Assembly (NCBI RefSeq): GCF_012273895.1
Contig: NC_052111.1
Coordinates: 8,938,759 to 9,002,758, forward strand
DNA from: Zerene cesonia
Lineage: Eukaryota; Arthropoda; Insecta; Lepidoptera; Pieridae
DNA: 64,000 nucleotides
Direction: 5' to 3'
Part shown: piece after piece, positions 34,438 to 45,846 of the stretch
Layout: every line of letters begins with the position of its first letter
How positions within the stretch are numbered: position 1 is the stretch's first letter
Notes under the pieces: model-generated
The model's database searches: none
What the model saw: only the letters and a program-made list of their open reading frames with translations
What the model was told of the DNA's origin: nothing
Made by a program: the position numbers and the translations under genes

Positions 34438-37400
34438 TTATATAATTAGCAGATCCTTCTCTTCAGGTGCATCATTGCGCATGTTGACTCTAATATGCCT
34501 GAAGACATTGCCGACGGCGTCCATCAATGGTGCCACGGTCACGGCGAGGCAAGCTTGCACGAGCGTGCGGACGGACGCGAAGTAAATCTTTACACAGCGC
34601 AAACAGGGGGTCGCGCACCAGATTTGCTATGGAAAATATGTTCTTTAGTTGAAATAGGTTATTTTATGTTACGGTTTCTGATAGTCAAAAGCGAATGTTT
34701 ACGGTTAATATATTCTTTTTTATAATGGTATTTTCGCTTATTTATTGAGATTTATTGAAAAAGATTAATTACATATTTCGTAAATTTTAAATTTGCGAAC
34801 AACGGTTACGTTATACAATGAAATGCTATAAAGATTATAAAAAGAGAAAGTCGTGATGTTGTAACAATTCGTACAAACAATCGAACTAAAATATGTCTAT
34901 CGATAAATATGAAGTAATTTTAAGAGTATATCCAATATGTGGAATCAACAAAAAGCATTTTATAGTATAATATATATTACTGTGGTAGTCGAGCACGCTT
35001 CGGCACAAATTGGGCCAGCTCGCACCGGGTAAGTACCACACCCCCACAGAAAACCAGCGTGAAATAATAGCTTGCTATTGTGTTTCGTACGGTGAGTGGG
35101 GGAGTCGGAGGCCTATTTCCTTCTCTAAGCCCTTCCCAGTCCATTCCTTCTTTCCATTCATCAATCCTTTCCTCATCCCTTATCCCTTAAAAGTGGGCAG
35201 CACATTCTCAGAGGTCTAAGCCTCTGCGAATGTTCATGGGCAGTGGTGATCGTTTACCATCAGGTGAACCACCAGGTCAGTTGCCCGATATGACATTAAA
35301 AAAAAAATTAAATATTAATATTATAATAGATTTCATACCTCCGCCTTGGTACAGTGGTAAACGCGTGAGCGTAGAACCGAGAGGTCCTGGGTTCGATTCC
35401 CGGTGGGGACCATAAAAAAAAAAAATGTCTCGGTCTGGCAGGACACAGAAGGCTGATCACCTACTTGTCTATAAAGAAAATCGATCAGTGAAACAGATGT
35501 ATATCATCTGCCCCATACCCCAGTAGGGGACACGGGACTTCACTTAATAGATTTCATACCTCAAAAGCCAAGCACGCAAACCCCACCCCCAGCACCAGAG
35601 CGCACGGCGGCGCCACCAGCACAGACAGCACGATGTAGCACCAATTACGAGCGTGCTTAAAACAGCAGTGGCTGATGCGCCACGCTCTTTCCGGACTCCT
35701 TACTCCTTCTGGCTCGCCGATCACGTCGTCCCATATGATCTGGTAGATTATACATTCATAACAAAAATGACATAATTTTTTGACTAAAGAAAACATTTTT
35801 TGACAAGCTGGAGCTTTGCTTTACTCGCGTGAAGCGCAAACTGATCAAAAAGGAATATGTGTTATTGTCCTAATTTCATCTCTGTACCACAGGTGAAATA
35901 CTGTCTGTACCAAATTATTCCATTTTGCAAGTCCTTTCGCACTTTGTAATTTATGATGGTAGTGAGATATGATGTAATAAATACTTGATCCATGGTGATA
36001 TACTTTCTTATAAATCTCATCTAAAATTAAGCTTTTGAATGTTCCGTATGACATATAATGAGGTGTTTATTATCTTCAGAAGTATCAATAGGAATAAGTG
36101 GTACAAAAATATCTCACAAATGTTTTTGCTATGTAAATCATATGCTGAATATTAAATTGTGTATGTTCGGAATGGATAAACTCAAGTCAAACTGATTTAA
36201 AATTTTATTTGTCCACTTGGGCAGTAGGTATCCATTTGTAGCTAATAACATTATCAGATGTATACAGGTACTTAAAAGTATTGTCAAAGATTAAGATCAC
36301 TTTTCCTCATCCTTCCCAGTCCATTTCCTCTTTCGAGAGGTCAATCTTATCCTTATTCCTCATCCCTTAAAAGCGGACAGCGCATTTGCGAAGCAATACT
36401 TCTAAGCGCTTACCATCAGGCGAACCAGCCCAGCAGCTTCTATTGCCCGCTATGTCATAAAAAAATCTACATATTCTCTTCAATATGCCAATTCTTTTCC
36501 ACATTATGTACCAATTATAAAAAAAAATCATAACTTTTTCAGCTTTTTTACATAAAACTAATACGCAATTACGAAAACTTCTATGAATATATACGTTCCA
36601 CGAGTCCACGAGTCATTCGGTATTCAATTAAGCAATAAAGTAATATTAATATACCGTACATGACAGATGACCTTTCAGCTGAATGTGTTAAAAATATTTG
36701 ACCGCTCGACCAATCCAACGTTCTCACACCCCTTCCTTTAGCGGTCACGCGAGCTTTCTTACAGTTTCTTTGTGAAGTCTCGATCGATGAACTTATGTAT
36801 TTTATGATAAAGGAACGTTGCTCGTATTTTTGGTAAGGGGTAGGCTTTTATCGCCTAGTGTTACCCGCCTTACTTAATACTGAATTAATTTAATAACTGA
36901 TTAAGTAATCGTTCAAATCAGATCAAATGGTACTCGTACAACGTATATCTATTATAGTTACATCGGTCATGTCATGCTTTTTTGTGGACAAGCTTCAATT
37001 GTGGACATAAATGTACCTTAACAGTAGATTATGCCCACATATTATAAACTTTGATATAATTGATCAATTTGTGGTTTCAATTTGTGAGTCCAGAACCTTC
37101 CATTGCGAATGCAAATGTGTTTCCGTCACATGAGGTGTTTTTCATGGACTTAATTTCCATTCTTGCTAACTGCCTTTGTTTGTGTTAATTTGCTTATATT
37201 ATATACATCGGGCTCTTAAGTATAGATTCGTTTAAAACGTAAGGGCCGAGGTTCGATTACATTAATAAATATAAACATTAAAAAGCTGTTTGTTTACGTA
37301 GACTAAGTACGTTTAGAAAATTGAGTGCGAAAGCAGCGAAATAATTAGAAATACACTAAACTAAGTACAAAACATCTTTATTTTATGTAGGCAACATTAT

Positions 37401-38092
37401 GAAATGGAAATGGTTTTAATTAGATACCTGTATTTGTCATAATTTTCAACAGGTGTTATAAAGCAAAACATGAATGATCGACGGCGATTAATTTTATCAA
37501 ATCGTTTGCTAATCCTACTTCCTACTAATAATGTGTGTATGTTGCTCTTTCACGCAAAAACTACTGAACCGATTGCAATGAAATTTGGTACGTAGACAGG
37601 TGGACAACTGGAATAACATATAGGCAAATTTTTATCCCGATATTCCTACGGGATACGGACCTACGCCGTACGCGAGTGAAACCGCGGGGCGCAGCTAGTT
37701 ACTAATACATAGTTTAGAAATTAATAAAAGCTCGTACAAAAAAACATTTAAACACTTAAAAAGTTAAACCAATTCTATTACAAACGTGGTTTCGTAATTG
37801 GCCAGCAATCCGCTTCGAAGGCACCGTTATAATAAACCAAGACATGCAGGTTCTATCTTACGTTTCGCAGTTTCAAAGAAGTAGCAGTAGAAGTAGTATA
37901 TCAATTTAAAGAATACTTCTTGTATATAAGTCGATACCATCATATCCTTGTTGTTTTTTACCACCAAATTTCGATTACAATAATATTTGTAGTCAATAAA
38001 CATACAATTACCTGTACATGCTGATTCAGATTATTGGGATCTCTATCCTCCAGTTCCTCCCGTACTCCGCTATTCGGCTTTGACACCTCCAT
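34438..38092 (-). CDS. caveolin
   Basis: Caveolins are hairpin membrane proteins that oligomerise to form caveolae and scaffold signalling proteins. Three minus-strand exons join in phase 0: 38012-38092, 35560-35739, 34438-34626, with GT-AG junctions. The 149-residue product is within the 150-178 usual for the family. Visible in order: the N-terminal DRDPNNLNQHV block; the family signature in the form IIWDDVIGEPEG (FEDVIAEP in vertebrates); a scaffolding region ERAWRISHCCFKHARNWCYI; a long hydrophobic hairpin VLSVLVAPPCALVLGVGFAC; then QIWCATPCLRC and the C-terminal MDAVGNVFRHIRVNM that fits FEAVGKIFSNVRINL. Several cysteines (TPCLRC, QACLAV) could be palmitoylated, though two positions equivalent to mammalian C143 and C156 appear to be Ser and Val. 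The start is uncertain: the ATG at 38092 has good context (G at -3, G at +4), but the frame stays open upstream to an acceptor-like TATCAG near 38173, so a longer isoform with another 5' exon is possible. Confidence 0.93.
34981..35308 (+). repeat. poly-A retroposon family (copy 3), caveolin intron 2
   Basis: Nearly complete sense copy: tgtggtagtcgagcacgcttcggcac ... cgcaccgggtaagtaccacacccccaca ... ttgcccgatatgacattaaaaaaaaa. It shows the family's two ends and A-rich tail. Confidence 0.8.
35338..35544 (+). repeat. tRNA-related SINE, 'gtgagcgtagaacc' family, caveolin intron 2
   Basis: About 207 nt. Box A-like TTGGTACAGTGG and box B GGTTCGATTCC (35390-35400) are spaced as in a tRNA. The body then reads tgtctcggtctggcaggacacagaaggctgatca..ccccagtaggggacacgggacttcactt. 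It shares over 90% identity by eye with 44814-45020, so the family moved fairly recently. Its end is about 15 nt from the donor of caveolin exon 2. Confidence 0.8.
36303..36467 (+). repeat. poly-A retroposon family, 5'-truncated
   Basis: Sense 3' half: cctcatccttcccagtccatttcctcttt ... taccatcaggcgaaccagcccagcagc..tgcccgctatgtcataaaaaaa. Lies in caveolin intron 1. Confidence 0.65.
37512..37699 (+). mobile_element. Helitron-like element, 'CCCGCGG' family, caveolin intron 1
   Basis: Starts aatcctacttcctactaataatgtgtg (internal deletion of the 'ataaatgcgaaagtttg' part) and ends gtgaaaccgcggggcgcagctagtt. Confidence 0.7.
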
Positions 38093-38172
38093 CACTTGCA
38101 CCCTCACCGGAGTATCAGCAACCAGCACTGGTGGTGCTGAACCCGGCTCCGGTATATCGGGCAACAGCGTGA

Positions 38173-41100
38173 CTGATACGCGACAATGTCAAAAAATCGG
38201 CAATACCGAACAGTGTAACCGCGGCTTTAGAGGGATTTAATAATCTGTGACTTTTAAAAATTGTAATGACATGACAGCCGCCAAAATTTTTCTAAATTTG
38301 AAATTTAGAAAATAGCTTTTATTGTCTGTTTAATTTGAATGTTATATTTGCAATTTGTGTTAAATCTGAATTATGTGTTTGGACGTAAAAGCTAGTTATG
38401 AATAGAAATATGTGTAACTAAATTCGCGTGCTATCAACACAGTTTGTAAGCTCACTACTGAAAGTTATTATCAATCCTTTCAGTATAAGCTATGCTATCC
38501 AGAGCCAGCGAGCGGACTGATAAAGACAAATATTAAATTTTGCATTATGGTATACAGAAACTGATTTATGTTTTTGAAAGATTTACAGTATAAGTATAGC
38601 GAGTTCTATTATAAATATTGATAAAAAATATATCAGTGTACTTTCCATAATATTCCATGATCAAAACAAATAAATTTCACCTATGACTTATCCAATCTTC
38701 TCTTTACCTACTTCCTATGTACGTTATTAGTTTAGATGGTTTAGATTTATGTCTGAGTGTGTAATATTTCATCTTATATACTGGACGCGTTGCTTTAAAT
38801 AAAGTGGTCTGCGCATGCGTGGCGACTTTAATTCAAAAGCCTAGCACTGCATTTTTATTCATAGCTCTTTCAAAATTACTATGTAGGGTATTCTAATTTA
38901 AATTTTAAATTGTTGTTTTAAAAGTCGAAAGTTCAGTGAACTGAAGCACATAAATTAAAGAAAAATATTAGGTTTCTTCTTAATATTCCATTTCCATATT
39001 CGGTAACTGTAGGTATCTATTATCTAATTATTTCAGGTAAACAATTTTTGAGATAGTATTTGCTTGTGTTTGATTTTACGCGAGTATTATACATTTAGAA
39101 ATTAAAAACTTTTTAACGGATTTTAAACGCGATTTATTTTCAGTCTTTCCGTGACCACGCTCGCTGTAAAGTGTTCGAAACGTCGGGTTAATAATATAAT
39201 GAATAAATCGCGTTTAAAATCCATTAAAAAGATTTTAATTTCTAAATTTTTGAGATATCAGCTGTAAAGAAATACACAAATGCCAATTGTACTGTATTTT
39301 CTTGTTGCTACCAAAACACCAAATAAAGAAAATTTAAATTCGCCATTTTTCGTAATTTTCGGCAAATAAAAGCATTGAGTGCAAATTTACTAAACGCCTT
39401 TCCTTTTATAAAATATTTATTAGGTTTTTTGACCAAAGGACTAAAATACAAGACAATGTTAAATTGATGAAAAAATATACAAAAATTCTACCTTGCTCGT
39501 AAATAAAAACACAGAATATCTTGTAAATACATGTATTTCTGGTCTTATACAATTACAGCTATATACATTCACCGTGATATAATTATACAAGTTATACGAT
39601 TGATACTTATTGTATACCGTTGAGCTTATGTGGTTTATGGTATAAAACATAGGCAGTCTTAATATAATCATTATTATTGCACCTGCATTCTGGTCATTGA
39701 TAAGAACACAACAACTAGCAACGTTCTAAATACAATGTATCAATTATGGTATTAATAATTCTCGTCTACAAAAGAGGTAAGACGTCCCTGGAGGAGAAGG
39801 AGGGGGAGGTACCATGCCAAATTATAAAATGGTACCAAATGACTGAATGAAAATGAAATGAATTCTATCCAACACGCCTTGCGCATATTTAACCGACTTA
39901 AAAAAATGCGGTTCTCAATTCGACTGTGTTTGTTATCTTATAACTTTCTACCGAGTGAACTTATCATGTGGTCCCAGTTCTGACTTTACTAGATCTAGAC
40001 CTTAGTTTATGTAAAAAGATATTTAAAATTGAACGTGGTGTAATCATTTAATAAGTAATTGTAAAGTTATTTGATTAATACAATTAAAGAAAACAGTTTG
40101 TTATACCATAATCGATCAAAATGGAATTGGTCACATTTGACCTGGACGCATGGTCATTATCGCATGGATATTTATCGTTTTATGACCCCTTTCGTGTTGC
40201 CAGTCGCTATATAATTGGATAGTTGCAATAGTAAATACACAAACGTGGAAACTCGAAGGTATTTTTATTTAGAACTCTTGAATAAACAAGTCAAATCAAA
40301 CATACTTTTTTTTTTTTAATTTCCACGTTGATTGTATCGACTTCTGTATTATATTCTATGTTATTTAATTGATCCTTCTGAGCATTACACAATTCTTTAA
40401 ATGCTGAATTTCCCGAAATATAATATTAATCTGATTATGAAATTGGTGATGATATTTATGAGGCAACTTTCAACAAATATTGATTTTTACAAATGACCAC
40501 ATCTATTTCAATAAGTATAATAAGAAATATGGTATATCGTCTAAAAATAATGGTATCTAAGTAATAAAAAATATACAACCTTATTATTATATAAGAAAAG
40601 ATTACAGCGAATAATTTAATTAGCACCGTAAATTAAGAATTAGTTATTTATTAATATGTTTAAAGCTTCAGTACTTTTGCTTCAATTGACGTCGATTGCA
40701 TTGTATAAATCAGTAAGTAACAGTAAAGAAAACTTAATTATATATCAAATTATACATCAGCTTAAGAATAACTTACGATACTTAATATTATAATCTCTCC
40801 AAATATTTTATGCTATAACTATAACATTTCATTAATAATAAGAGATTGAAGAATATAATTACAAAACATTAGTTTGAACACAGTCTAAATAGTTCTATTG
40901 CTAAGTGCAAGTTAACATAGCACCAAATTTTGGCGGTTTTTTGTCTCGTATTAAAATCAGGTTAGAAAAACAAAAAGATAATTACTAACTGACCAATTTG
41001 TAACTTGTGAAACTTCACTATAAACATAATACGTAATGATTCTGGCGTAGTCGAGTATAAATAATATATATGTTCGTTTTTTGTTTGTGTTCTCATTTAT

Positions 41101-41424
41101 GGAAACCGATTTTGACATGTCAAATGTTTTTAACTTCAAATATTTTTAGTAGAAAGTTTGTTTAATATTTCGCCAGTTGCCATCTATAAGACTTGACATG
41201 GATTAATTTTATTTCACAAACGGTATCGGTAAATCATGACAAAATTAAGAATTATGCAAAAAAGACCTGCGACGCCGACAGCCCTATTATGTCGTAAACT
41301 AAAAAGGTATACTGGCCAGTCACAAACAGCATCTATGTTATTTTTTTTAACAACATTTGTTTTTTTTTATTAAATGTTTTTAGACTCAGTACGTAATGTG
41401 GTTTAGAACAAACTCGAATATTTT
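38173..41424. other. region upstream of caveolin
   Basis: AT-rich. A TGCGCATGCGTG motif at about 38810-38821 differs by one base from the NRF-1 consensus and could mark a promoter for caveolin, which is unproved. A foldback MITE lies at 39095-39245. No further caveolin exon could be assigned. Confidence 0.35.
39095..39245. mobile_element. foldback MITE (copy 2)
   Basis: Arms TTAGAAATTAAAAACTTTTT and its reverse complement flank acgcgatttatt...aataaatcgcgt and the centre ccacgctcgctgtaaagtgttcg. Near-identical to the copy at 8556-8698 but retains cgtcgggttaataatataatg. Confidence 0.8.
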
Positions 41425-44400
41425 TTATCGAATGGCGACACTAGCGCGCGCTGGTCGGGTCGGTCGCAATGTTGGTACAATTATTGGCTCTTCAATGTCT
41501 TCTTTTGTGGTTTCACTGAAAATGAATATTATGATACATATGTAAATTGTATATTGGGTAGAAATGACTTGTAGTGTTGAAATGTAAGCACAGTGGTTAT
41601 TTTTCATATATTATAAGCGTATAATGTAGAAACATTTACGTTACTATTTCATCCTACGCCGGTAACAGTTTTGCAGTCCTGAATTCTAGAAGTTTTGCAT
41701 TTTTAGGGCAAACCTCCCAGTTTGTCCGTATAGGACACATCTACAACTTCAATACTTTTTACAGTCCTGATAAATAAGTGGAAAAAGTTTACTACTGAAT
41801 TCGTCAATTGAATCTTTCTCTTTGATTAATTATTTGACATTAATTTTTACCTAAAAGATTTATTAAGTCTGGCACCGTTTAAGATAACATTTTGCTTTTT
41901 TTTGTCAAATTATTAAAGTACTTTTTATACTCATCAAAAGGGATCAATCTGGTCTGTTTTTCAAGCAATAATTCAAATTAAAATGATTTATATCGGAGGA
42001 CAAGGAGGAAGTGACACCTTCCATTGGAGTTAAATTGCTTAACTTAAGCGTCTACAAACTGTTAGGCTAATTACGGAAGCACTCACCTTATTTTGGAAAA
42101 GGCAGTTAGTTATATCTACTCATACTCCATCACCACCTTGAGAGAAATAACCATTGTTAATACAAACTAAACATGCTTATACTAGTCTTAAACCAACAAT
42201 ACTTTATCTGAAATATTCTGCATCAATTTTAACTTCATCCGGAACGTAAAAAATTAAGAGATAAATTACGAATTTTCTCTAAGCAAAATTGGATTCATGC
42301 ACACTAGGGGATATATTAAATTCAGGGCTTTCCATGCAAATAAAAATTCAAATTTAATAAAACTATTCTTTATTTAAAGCACTGAGATTTCTCGTTACCT
42401 TTGGTGTCTCCCAAGTACCAAAAGATTCTTGTATTGAAAAAATTAGTTCTTAGAATCTTTTTTTCAATACAATATTCCTCCAGTACATCTAGTCATGCAA
42501 AATTTCTAATAATAATTGTTTTCGAAAAGTTTCTACATATTTGATTCAGAAATATCTACCAAACTTTCGCAATAAAGTTACTTTCAACGACATTTATTTC
42601 GTGTTAGTAATTTCTCCATTGTTTTGAAGCGTTTGTGCTTTATAATTTCCTACGTTACTGTCCTTTTGTAACGCGAAAAGACGTTTCGCAGTAGAGATTA
42701 CACATAGATCATATTTGATTATAAATCAGTATCACGTACTATTGTTTCACTCCAAGGTTAAACCCTACACGCGTTATCTTTATTGTAATTTGAACCAGAG
42801 CACGTTTGTGCGTGATTTACAGTTCAAGAACAGTGATATCTCTTCGAGGTGTTTTTGACCTGACGTTAGTAAATCTTAAGCTGTTAGTCATGAATCGCGA
42901 TGGTAAGACTACAGAAATTTTCAAAGATGGTGTATTCCTGATGCCGATACAACAATAAACTAAAAAAAATTGAAGTTGACTCGGGCATATATTGGATGAG
43001 TGACTATTTTTTTTTGCAGTTTCTCTTTAAATTTGTTCGACACACAGAAGAGGCGAATATTTGAAGTTTTTCAAATATATGCCTCTTCTACAAACGGTTA
43101 GCTAATTTTGGTCGGTTCCCATAACAAAACAAAGTACTTTAACCTACGCTTACCAGACGAACAGGTCCTCTTACAAATTACCTGATTTTAATAGGCTGTC
43201 GCAGCGATATCTCCGAGCCGGAGGTGGAAGGCGAGCGCGTGGCGAGCAGGCGCGGCGGCCGCGGCGTGCACGGCGACTGCGGGGAGCGGCCCGAGCGGGG
43301 GGAGCGCGGGGAGCGCCCGCCCAGCGCGAACTCCAGCCGGTAGTTGTCGGAGCGCGGGCTGCCGCTGAATGTGGAGCCTTCTACACCTGCGATCATCGAC
43401 TCATAAGTACTATACATGCCATGAAAAATTAATCAAAACACAACTACACATAAAACACGCGTACAGATACAATTTTTTTTATAGCGGGCACCTGAGCTGG
43501 TGGTTCGCCTGATGGTAAACGATCACCACCGCCCATAAACATTCGCAGAAGCTCAGACCTTTGAGAATGCGCTACCCGCTTTTAAGGGATAAGGGATAAG
43601 GGATAAGGAAAGGATTGATGACAGGAAAGAAGGAATGGACTGGAAAGGGCTTGGAGAAGGAAATAGGGTCCTTACGAAACACAATAGCAAGCTTAGAAAT
43701 TAAAAACTTTTGTAACGGATTTTAAACGCGATTTATTCATTATATTATTAACCCGACGTTTCGAACACTTTACAGCGAGCGTGGTCACGAGGAGACTGTC
43801 ATTTGAGACTGACATTTAGAAAAATACTCCACATACCAACTGCGGAAAAATAGGTGGAGGTAGTTCACAAACAACAATTTTTGTATGACCTTCAAGACAT
43901 ATAACATCTCAGTCTTACAAGATCTTACGTTGCGAGTTGAGTGCGAACTTATTTGACAACGTTTCGTGTGGATCTTTTTCCGTGTGTGGTACGATAGCAC
44001 TGCGCTTACGCCATCTGTGAGAAATTACATGACCATTTATTTGCATTACGCCTGTCCCACTTGGATATACCGGGATAAAAATTACATCAAGAACACTCCT
44101 GAATAGGGTAGTAAAAGTAGTTAAAGGTTATTGTTAATATCCTCCCGATACACACTCGTTTTATACCTGGTATCTACAATTCACATACTAATAATATTCT
44201 TTCCTTTGAACCTTCCCTGGACTATTATAAATAAAATTTGCTAAAATCAACAAAATCGGCTCGGCCATTTTCTTCATAAAACTGATTCCTCTAAAACCGA
44301 AGCTTGTTTTTTTAGCGGTAAAAAAAGACTCTTTACAGACAGAGTTACTTTTTCATTTATAATATTACAAGGATACTAGGGTCTACATAGTAGAAACTAC

Positions 44401-45778
44401 GGATGTACAAAAGGGTTAGCATAAAATGTATGGCACTGTGACAAGGTCAGTGTGAATTCTTTTAATGCATCACCACTGTTCCTGACTCACTGTTTAGGTG
44501 CGGTTGGTAATTACTAGCTATCAACTACATTTCTAATGAAAGCACTCATTGAATATATTAATGATACCTATTTATACATTGTAATAATTATAAAATGGTA
44601 AAAGTTTCGTTTTTAAAACATCGACACATGTTTGGAAATATTCTTAAAAATATTACGATAAAAATGTGTTTTTTATTAATAATTGGCAAGTACAGAATTG
44701 AAATTTATAAACTTGAAATGATTGACTTACTAAAAGTGTCTGCTATCAGAGATGATATGGAAGTTATATTATTATAACTTATTATCCTGTTATATCATCT
44801 GTAGATGATGTTGACGCCTCCTTGGTACAGTGGTAAACGCGTGAGCGTAGAACCGAGGGGTCCTGGGTTCGATTCCCGGTGGGGACAATAAAAAAAAATG
44901 TCTCGGTCTGGCAGGACACAGAAGGCTGATCATCTACTTGTCCATAAAGAAAAATCGATCAGTGAAACAGATGTATATCATCTGCCCCATGCCCCAGTAG
45001 GGGACACGGGACTTCACTTTTCATCTGTAGATAAATTGTTACGAAAATATCAACATAAAAAGCACCTAGAGAACGGCTGTACAATGTACAACGATAATAC
45101 AAATTATTAATACTAAATAATAAATATTCAATTGAAACAGCCTCATCTGGCATTTGTTTCATAAAGCCACGAGTTGCCCTCGAGACAAGGAAAATATCAA
45201 TTATATTTAATAATTTATCATCCACACTCACAAATAATAAGACTTGATAATCAAATCACGTACTCATACAGTAATATGGGCTGGCGGCCTCGACATCGCC
45301 TCATGTGGGACATACATTTGATTTGCATTCATTGACCCTTTTTTGCATGTGTTCAGTAGGAGATAATTTTAATTTATGTAAATGCTGCTTTGCTTGGTAT
45401 ATAAGTATTCATCGATAGTATTTTTTATGAGTTACTTTATGTAATTGTAGTAAATACTAGCGGTTTTACCCCCCCTAGTACCTGATGATATATCGCCTAA
45501 TGCCTTCCACAATAAATGAGCTATTTAACAATGAAAGATTTTTTTAAATAGGACCAGAGGTTAGTGCCTTCAACCAACCAAACAAATAAAACTTTCAGCT
45601 TTATAATATTATTATACATAACATTTTTATAGCAAGGAACTAGAACTAGAATAACATTCATCTATTTTATATGTTTAATTATTTATTGTGTGTACAAGTG
45701 GCGACGTAAAGCTGAAAATCGGGCTGAATGGCGTGCCTTAGGAGAGGCCTATATCCAACAGTGGACAGAAAGGCTGAA

Positions 45779-45846
<68 letters not shown>

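Noticed and set aside
34495..34725. A plus-strand ORF starting MPEDIADGVHQW
   Set aside because: Antisense shadow of caveolin exon 3.
35338..35410. A functional tRNA gene (box A and box B present)
   Set aside because: Continues into a SINE body shared with 44814-45020; the head does not keep a clean acceptor stem.
40657..40713. A plus-strand signal-peptide-like start (MFKASVLLLQLTSIALYKS) followed by GTAAGT
   Set aside because: Attractive by eye, but no downstream exon, no promoter and a very AT-rich setting; could easily be chance.
43020..43090. Possible hairpin 'gaagaggcgaatatttgaag...cttcaaatatatgcctcttc' as a regulatory RNA
   Set aside because: A clear inverted repeat of about 15 nt, but no sign of a processed RNA or conservation; it may be a decayed foldback element.
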